From NCBI GenBank assembly GCA_001414345.1, contig LLCB01000508.1, positions 1 to 28,235 on the forward strand: a stretch of DNA of 28,235 nucleotides, given 5' to 3'. Positions 20,301-28,235 of this stretch are shown here, one piece after another. This stretch comes from Hymenoscyphus infarciens. Lineage: Eukaryota > Ascomycota > Leotiomycetes > Helotiales > Helotiaceae. Made by a program: the position numbers and the translations under genes. Numbering within the stretch: the stretch's first letter is position 1; each line of letters begins with the position of its first letter. The notes under the pieces were generated by a model. The model did not search any database and was not told the DNA's origin. It worked only from the letters and a program-made list of their open reading frames with translations.

Positions 20301-20795
20301 AATTAAACAAAAGTTAGTACTAGGAGGCTAAAGAGTACTTACTACTAAATTTGTTTATTATACTAAAAGAGACGCTAATTCGGTTATTTTAAAGTTTAAG
20401 ATAAGATAGGTAGTATATAGCTTTAAGTAAGAATATAGAGTTAATTATTACTATACTTTTATAAAAGTATATAAGATAAGCTTTTAGAGGATTATTTTAG
20501 CTCTTACTATAATATATAATCTTAAAATTAAATAGATAAATACTATTACTACTTTCTTAAATAACAAGATCGATAGAGAAGTTTACTATAATATATCTCT
20601 AAAATATACTAAGAATAGTGTTATATATAATTCTAAAGAATACGTAGCTAAATTAAATAAGTCCTTATATAGTCTTAAATAATCCTCTTAGCTATAGTAA
20701 AATAAATTATATAAGGTACTTAAAGAGATAGGATTTAAGCTCTTAGTATAATAGTATACGATCCTAGATTATTATATAATAGTACTATCCTAAAT
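17365..20795 (+). mobile_element. Ty1/Copia retrotransposon remnant, RIP-degraded, truncated in reverse transcriptase
   Basis: Plus-strand translation with many stops shows Copia order. A UBN2-type gag comes first (about 17420-17760; EEVLIYNIISNYINYKYK). The integrase core follows (about 19130-19480: RLDKGKEFIVKD from the usual R-D-N-G-E-F region, then the N-R-V-S-K from P-E-Q-N-G-V). Then comes the N-terminal half of reverse transcriptase (about 20230-20770: KIRWVV, YYYTFIKVYK, INTITTFLNN, KSLYSLKQSS). The similarity stops at about 20795, before the position of the YVDD catalytic box, RNase H and a 3' LTR. Stops are TAA/TAG as expected from RIP. Not functional. The abrupt end coincides with the start of the Gypsy element. 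Confidence 0.85.
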
Positions 20796-23700
20796 TGTCA
20801 GCATTTATAAAACTACCGATACCCCTAAGCAGTGTCGATACCTCTAATACCTCTAGAGCTAAGATTATAAATAACTAATACTTATATAAGCGAAGTGCTA
20901 AAGGTATTAATATCTAATATTTATATATAGAAGGGATTAAGGTTTAGATATTATATATTTAGCTTTCTAAAAGATTAGAGGTTATATATTTAGCTTTTTA
21001 GCTCTTATTATTTAGTATTAGCTATATTAAGTAGAGCTCGGTTATTATTATTATTAGAACTTAGAAGCTTCTAACCTTCTTATATATAGATGTTTATATT
21101 TAGTATAGTAGAAGGATAGTTATTGTTTTCTTTTATATTAGTACCTAGTATCTATATACGTTATTCTACTATATATACTCCTATATACCTCTACTATAGT
21201 TATATATATTTCGTACTATTATATAAAAATAATAACTCTTCTTTACTAGTAATAGCTTTTATAATATCTCTTTTAAGCTTATTATTGCTTTTTTTATTTT
21301 AATTTCGATTTAGTCTCTAATTAAACTATAATAATATATTCTTAAATAGCTAGGATTCTAGAGATCTTCTAGATAGCTAGTAATACTAGGGTTTAGTATT
21401 TATATAAATAGCTAGTAAAAATCGTGTTTTATATATTAAGAGATTAGAATATACTAAGTGTTCTTGAGAATCCTAATAACCCTCTTTATATAGGGATTAC
21501 TATATATAATTTAAATAGTTAATAATATAAATAGTTATCTAGAAAACTTCTAAATTATCCCTTTACCTCTCCTCTAATTTAATATTTAATATATTAGAAT
21601 CTAGAGTAACCTTAGGTCTCTTCTAAGCTTTACTCCTAAGTATAGAGCCCCTCTATAAGTAATAAAGTTAAGCCTCTACTAAAAGGTTTCTAACTTAGTA
21701 CTATAGCCCTAAGAATACTAAGAAGCTTAAGAATAATAAAGGTAAAGGCCTTATGCCTAGAAGCTAGAGAGATTAATAAGACTTCTCTAATATAGATAAG
21801 ATATAGAGTATAATCTAAACTATAAAGGCTAAGAATTAAAAAAAAGAATAGAAAATTTTAAAGTAAGATAATTAGATTACTTAATTATTAAACCTAGTAT
21901 AGTAAATTAGTTAATAGCTACTAAATAATAACTATAGTCTAAGTCTTCTCTAACCTATATAAATACCTCCTTCTATCTCTTTAAACTATTATTATAGGTA
22001 AGACCTTACCTTTAATATTCCTTCTTTATAATAACTTTCTTTATACCTATAACCTAAAAGTACTTTAAAAGCCTTTTAACTTATTAAAAGTAAGATTATA
22101 GAGAAAATTAAACCTTTAAATAATAATACTTTACCTACTTATAAGTAATAGAAAATATCTATATATAATAGACTTTAAGTAAATACTAACTATTATTATA
22201 TACTTAAAACTTATAAAGCTCTTATCTAAGAAATAACTACGAAACTTACTAGGAACTACTTAGAGCTCTAATATAAGTTTAATTTAAGTAATATAGCCTT
22301 TAAAGATTAATAAAATATAATTAAACTTCTTAATTCCTACTTCTTAACTAGTTATAAGAAGAAGGATACTTAAAATAAATTTTAAGCCTTATAAATAAGT
22401 AGAAAGGGTTATATAGAAGAAACTTTTTTAGATTTTAGAACACGCTTCTTAAGTATAGCTATACTTAGAGGAATACTAGAGTTAGAAAGATTCTACTTAA
22501 TATAGGATAAGATTATACTATAGCTTTAAAGTAGCTCTACTTTAGCTAAGAGAGATTAGAATTATAATTTTAATAAGATAGTAGTATGTCTTTTATCTCT
22601 AAATAAAGAGAAGTATTAAAATATAGAGTTATCTATAACTAGTACTATAGCTAAACTAATTAGTATAACCTTATTATTTAAAAAGATAAGTACTTTTTAA
22701 TCCTTATCTAGCTCTACTTTAAAAACCTCTCTACTCTTATATAGACTTAATCCTATATCTTAGAAGATTTTATAAACTCTTAGACTATTTTCTACTAGTA
22801 AAAAATTAAAGACTATATTAATAAACTAAGTTCTTACTAGTATAAATTATTACTATTATAATAAGCCTAAGTATTTTAAACCTAATTACTTTAATCTTCT
22901 TACTATTAATAAGATAAATAATTAACTTAAAGAAGAATAACCTTTTAAAGAGTACTCTAACTCTAAGCTAAGCTAAGAGGAAAATAAAGAAGCCTAGGTA
23001 AAAATTCCTTCCTAGGCTTATATAAATATAATCTAGCTAGACTTAATCTTTCTAAGCTTATAAGAGGAAAATAATTCCTTATAAATACTACTCTTAGTAT
23101 ATAAAGATATAGTATTAAAATATAAGCTTTAGTAGATATAGAAGTAAATAAGTACTTATTTCTAAATTAGCTTCTAGCTCTATACTTATCTAAGTTAATA
23201 GGTTTAAAGATTTAGAGATTACTATATATAGTATCTATTTATAGATATAATAATAGTACTAAAAGCTAAGTAAATTAGTTTATATAACTATATTTAAATA
23301 TTAATAAATATTATATCCTTAACTACTCCTTTATTATTCTAAACCTTAGATAGTAAGACTTAATTATTAGTAATAAATAGTTAAACTACTTTAAAGTCCT
23401 CCTTAACCCTTTAAAGAGCTAGATTATTTAGCTAGCTAATTACCTTCTAACTTCCTACTATAGTAAAGAAATTTTACTTTCTCTTTTTAGCTAGAACTAG
23501 AAACCCTTTTTAAATTACTAGTTAGATATAAATTAAAGGGAATATACTATCTAGTAATAAGAAAAACGTGAAAAAGGTAGACTTATAAATATTACTAAGT
23601 TATTATTTCTATTTATAATAATACCTCTTAAAATTTTAATATCTAACTTTAGTTTAAAGCTTTTATAAACTACTAATATAGCTTTAAAAAGCTAGACTTT

Positions 23701-26700
23701 ATACTCTTTTATTTATAAAATAAGTATAAACGTAATATATTATAATATAAAATAGCCTAATTTAGAATTTTATATAATAAGCCTCTATAAGCTAGATTAG
23801 GTTATTAATAAGAGATTAGCCTCTTTTTAAGATAATAATAAGATAAGGGCTCTAATATAAGCCTAACTCTTAAAGTATTACTTATTCTATAAAGACGTAT
23901 TCTTAAAAGTAGCTTCTAATAAGCTCTCTTCTTACTAAGAATATAACTATAAGATTACTTTAAATAAGCTACTTCTTAACTCCTTTTTACTTCTATATTA
24001 ATAGTTAATTATAAAGCTTAAAACTATAAAGGAATATCTTATAAAGAATCTAGATAAGAGGTTTATTATTAATAGTAATAGCTCTTTTACCTCTCTAATA
24101 CTCTTTATTAAAAAGGCTAATAGTAATAAGTTATAATTCTATATTAATTATAAGAAGCTAAACACTTTAATCTAAAATAATCTCTACTTAATCCCTTATA
24201 TTAATAAGCTCCTTTCTAAGATAAGAATAGCTAAAATCTTTACTAAATTAGATATTAGATAAGCTTTCTATTATATCTAAATAGACTCTAAATTAGAAGA
24301 GATAACTATGTTTAAAACTAGATATAGTATATATAAATATAAAGTCTTCTCTTTTAGACTCTATAATAGCTCTACTACTTATTAATATTATATAAATAAC
24401 ATCTTAATTAACTATCTAGATAACTTCTATATTACTTACTTAGATAATATTTTAATTTATTTAAATACTATTAAAGAATATAAAGAATAGGTTAGAAAGG
24501 TTCTAAATTAGTTTTAAGAAGTAGGACTTTAAATAGATATTAAGAAAAGCAAATTTAGTATTACTAGAGTTAAATACTTAAGATTTATCTTAACTATAAA
24601 AAGACTTAAAGTTAACTCTAAAAAAGTAGAACCTTTATAAAACTAGGTCTAACTTAATACTATAATAGGTATAAAGTCTTATCTAGGGTTTATAAGATTT
24701 TATAGATAATTTATTAAAGGTTATACTAAAATTACTAAACCCTTAACTATAATAATATACTCTATAGAGCTATTTCTATAAATACTTAAATATAATAAAG
24801 CCTTTAAAGTACTAAAAACTAAGCTACTTACTATATAAACCTTATACTACTTTAATCCTAATTATAATATAAAAGTAGAAATAGACTCTTTAAAAAGAGT
24901 AATAGCTAGTATATTCTTATAATAATATAATAGCTTTTAATACTTTATTAGGTTCTACTTATACGTCCTAGTTAGCTATAAATTAAATTAGGAGATCTAT
25001 AATAAAGAACTATCTACTATTATAGAAGCTTTTAAGAAATAGCACTTTAAACTTATATTATATTAGAAGTATATTAATATATATTTAGACTATAGATTAT
25101 TAGAATACTTTATAATAACTAAGCTACTTATAGCTAAGTAAGTCTAATAGATAGAGTTCTTATTAGACTTTAACTTTTAGATTTAATTTATATTTAAAAA
25201 GAGTAATTAAAAAGTAGATATATTAACTTAATATAAATAAGACTTAAAAACCTATAATTAAGCTAAATTAGATAGCTACTCTTATACCTTCTTAGAACCT
25301 AATTAGTTAAACCCTTAAATTAACGTTAAACTTACTTAGATCTTTTTATAAGAATAGTCTATATCTCTTAATATAATAGATATTATTCTAAAATTAAGTT
25401 TAAATATAATTTAGAAGTTAAAAGAAGATAACCTATACTCTTTTTAAAAAGAATATTATAAACCTCTAAATAGATACTCTATTTTACTAGATAATTTACT
25501 ACTTTTTAAGGATTAACTTTACGTTTAAAAGAATACTAAACTCTATATAAAACTAATCTAAGAAGTCTATAACTAAGTATTTAGTACTTACCTAAGTATA
25601 AAAAAGATATACTAGTTATTAGTATAATACTACTACTAGGCTAGAATGTTTTTAGACTATAAAAGGTATATAGGGAATTATTAAGCTTATAAATACTTTT
25701 ATTCTTAATAAACTAAGTAATAAAGCTTTCTTTACCTCTTACTTATACTTAACTATCTTATATAATATTTATATATAAACTTTAAATTATTTCTAAAAGA
25801 TAAACATAGATTTAATACTATACTAGTATTTATTAACTAACTTAGAAAGGATTTAGTATTAATATCTTACTATTTAACTATAAATACTAAAAGCCTAGCT
25901 AAACTCTTTATTTAATAGATTTACTATTTTAGTTACTACTCTAAATTAATTATATCTAATTAAGAACTTTAATTTATATTATTATTTTAAACTAAATTTT
26001 ATTAAATAATTAGTATTAAGCTTAAGCTTAGTACTACTTATTATAAATAAATAGATAGATAGATAAAGATAATAAACTAATATATTAATTAAAGACTAAG
26101 GCCTTTTATAATCTACTATTAAGATAATTAGAGCGAATTAATCTTTTTAATAGATAAAGTATAAATAATACTTCTATACTTATCTATTAGTATAACTCTT
26201 TATTAGCTTAAGTTTAAACTTAACTTAAGAACTTTATAAGACTAGAATATACTAAAGACGTCTATTTCTTAGAAACGTCTTAACTATAATAAGGTAGTAA
26301 AAGTAGCCTAATATATATACTCTACTTAAAAGATAGCTAAAGATAATATAAGTAAGGCTTAGAAAAGGATAGAGGATAGTATAAATTAATACTAAAGAGC
26401 TATTAACTAAGACGTTAAAGATAAAGTCTACTTATTTACTAAGAATCTTAAGATAAATTGTCTTAGCTAAAAGCTTACTAAATAGTAGATAAGACCTTTT
26501 AAAATACTAGATTATATAAGATACTTCTATAAGCTAAAACTTCTAAAAGGATTATTAATTTATAATGTTTTTACTTTTAATATACTTTTAAAGGACCTAA
26601 ACACCTCTTTACTAGAATAAGAGGCTCTAAAGCCTCTACTAGATATTATTAAAGGTATATAAGAATAAGAAGTATAAGAAATACTTAGTAATAGACTTTT

Positions 26701-26900
26701 TAAAAAATAGCTATAATATTAAGTAAAATAGGTTAAATATAATTTAAATCCTACTTAGTATTCTATAAATAATTTTTAAAGTTTACTATATTATTTAAAA
26801 GACTTTTATACTAAATATTTAGAAAAGCTAGAACTACTCTAATATCTCTCTAAATAGCTTAATATATAGGAATTAGATAAGAATTAAGTAAAAGAGTTAA
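20796..26900 (+). mobile_element. Ty3/Gypsy chromovirus remnant, RIP-degraded
   Basis: Begins TGTCAGCATTTATAAAAC at 20796, an LTR-like start, with leader and gag to about 22900. Domains in order: a zinc knuckle at 22848-22890, where YYYYNKPKYF is what C-Y-Y-C-N-K-P-G-H-F becomes after G-to-A and C-to-T changes; protease near 23130 (LVDIGSSKYLFL); reverse transcriptase about 24120-24560 (IFTKLDIR, YLDNILIYL at 24437-24463, KKSKFSITRVKYL); RNase H about 24900-25210 (IIEAFKK, DYRLLEYF); integrase about 25500-26480 (KLSTTYYK region near 26030); chromodomain about 26660-26830 (EVQEILSNRLFK, YLKDFYTKY). The second Asp of the YxDD box is Asn, and many TAA/TAG interrupt every domain, so it is inactive. 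No second copy of the TGTCAGCATT sequence is seen downstream. Confidence 0.9.
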
Positions 26901-26999
26901 TTTATAAAACTCTATTAATACTCTCTAATTCTAGTTACTCTTAATAAAGAACTTATAATAAAAACCTAAGATAAAACACTAACTAGTAGAAATGTTTAA

Positions 27000-27595
27000 A
27001 GTTAATAAAGTAAAGAACTAAGACTAAGTTACTACTAAAACAGGGCCTACTAACCCTCTCTAAGCTATAGCCTCTCCTTCCTCTAACTTATTATCCTCTT
27101 CTTTACTCTCTTAAACATAAGAAGCTTAAATTAGCTCTTCTTCTACTACCTCCTTCTTATAGAGACGCTTCTTACTTTAGTAACCTCTTATAACCGGCTT
27201 TAAGAGAGACGCCTATAAACTCTTTAAGTAAGCCTTAAAGAGGACCTAAACCTAGGTTTAGATAGAGGTCTTACTCTTTATAGTATAGTATAAGGACTAT
27301 TTAATATTAGTAACTAAAACCTCTCTAATAAGTAAAGAGTACTTATAGTAACCTTAGTATAAAGTACTTAAGTCTCCTCTAAGAGAGTAAACTATACCTT
27401 TAAACTATTCTTTAGTATCTCTATACTAGTAATAACTAATACTTTATCTAAGGCCTTAGTAGCCTTCTTAACCTCTCCTTTCTCCTTCTTACTCTTAAGC
27501 TTACTAAACTCCTTCTTAATAAACTATAGTAACTACTTAAGTTAGAATAGATTTAGTATATATTTAGGATAAAACTTACTAAGATATATATAGTA
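27000..27595 (-). pseudogene. Possible RIP-decayed minus-strand coding region
   Basis: On the minus strand from about 27595 a frame reads YYIYLSKFYPKYILNL and, past TAG codons, FIKKEFSKLKSKKEKGEVKK, a Lys/Glu-rich helical stretch, for about 200 codons with only TAA/TAG interruptions. A neighbouring frame near 27060-27140 gives an acidic run (EEDNKLEEGEAIA). This could be the gag-like 5' region of another element lying head-to-head beyond the window, or chance. No family recognised. Confidence 0.25.
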
Positions 27596-27800
27596 TTCTA
27601 CTCTATATAGTACCTATACTTCTTTAACTTCGGCTTCTTAAAAGTATATATATAATCTCTATTCTAAGATTTTACCTAAAGGTATTAAATATAGTAGACT
27701 TAGTAAGTAGCTAGAAGTATACTAGGAGGATATAAGAGAGACATTTTACTATATTAGATTAGCTCTAAATTAGGTCTAATTAAGAAGAGAAGAACTTACT

Positions 27801-27832
27801 TTTATATATATATATATAATATATATATTTTA
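27801..27832. repeat. (TA)n microsatellite
   Basis: A run of about 30 bases of almost pure TA (TATATATATATATATAATATATATAT) in RIP-degraded DNA. Confidence 0.9.
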
Positions 27833-28235
27833 AAAGATAAGTTAGTATATAAGAATATACTTAATTAAAAGGTATTCTTACTATTTATTATTATTTAGAT
27901 AAAAAGAAAAGAAAAAGAGAAGTTAGAATTAAGGAAAAGTCGCCTACTAATATACTACTTATAATAATAGCTATTACTTTATAATTATTATTTATTACTT
28001 AATAATTACTATTATAATATATAATAATAGTAAGAATATAATAACTCTATAATAGTATACTACTTTCTACCTACTAGCTAATTATTAGCTTCTCTTCTAT
28101 TTATATCTTATTATTATATAGTATATAGTAGTAAACAAAGAGTAATTAGCTTTTAAATAATAATACTACTAGCTACTAACTCTATCTTAACTACTAGATA
28201 CTATAATAGTAAGATAAGTTATATTCTTTATAATA
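27833..28235. other. RIP-degraded AT-rich DNA to the window end
   Basis: Extremely AT-rich, dominated by TTATTA/AATAAT words, with no ORF, LTR or repeat that I can identify. Confidence 0.7.

Overview
The window looks like the nuclear genome of a filamentous ascomycete (Pezizomycotina). A gene island of about 11 kb (roughly 3.65-14.9 kb) has ordinary base composition. Its genes carry short introns of about 48-160 bp with GT...AG ends and CTRAC/CTAAT-like branch sites, and their leaders are pyrimidine-rich. Extremely AT-rich blocks lie on both sides (1-3.6 kb and about 15.2-28.2 kb) and are almost free of CpA and TpG, the signature of repeat-induced point mutation (RIP). I cannot name the species.

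Left block: positions 1-1130 hold a satellite of 23 units, mostly exactly 51 bp, each built on a 16-bp perfect palindrome. About 2.4 kb of RIP-degraded DNA of unknown origin follows. The block ends in a 7-bp tandem repeat at 3606-3654 that seems to record where RIP stopped.

Gene island: (i) an extended short-chain dehydrogenase/reductase of the dihydroflavonol-4-reductase/aldehyde-reductase type (+, 4413-5585), probably with a GC-AG intron; (ii) convergent to it, a DHA1-type MFS drug/acid:H+ antiporter of the Qdr/Dtr1 kind (-, 5745-7837), whose reading frame is broken by a net +1 shift; (iii) about 3.8 kb without an intact recognisable gene, holding only doubtful coding fragments and a candidate 53-codon ORF; (iv) a TLC-domain membrane protein (+, 11671-12649); (v) a seven-helix PAQR/adiponectin-receptor/haemolysin-III protein (+, 13316-14546). 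An oxidoreductase next to an efflux carrier could be a small detoxification pair, but nothing in the sequence shows co-regulation.

Right block: a run of decayed retroelements. Two copies of a repeat of about 165 bp (probably an LTR) lie 1.08 kb apart. A Ty1/Copia remnant (gag, integrase, first part of reverse transcriptase) stops abruptly at about 20795. A Ty3/Gypsy chromovirus remnant follows immediately, with gag zinc knuckle, protease, reverse transcriptase, RNase H, integrase and chromodomain in order. All are riddled with stops and active-site changes of the RIP type. The last 1.3 kb is RIP-degraded DNA with one possible minus-strand coding remnant. I saw no rRNA, tRNA or CRISPR array and no clearly new molecular system. 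The most unusual items are the palindromic satellite, the RIP front in the heptamer array, and the frameshifted transporter.
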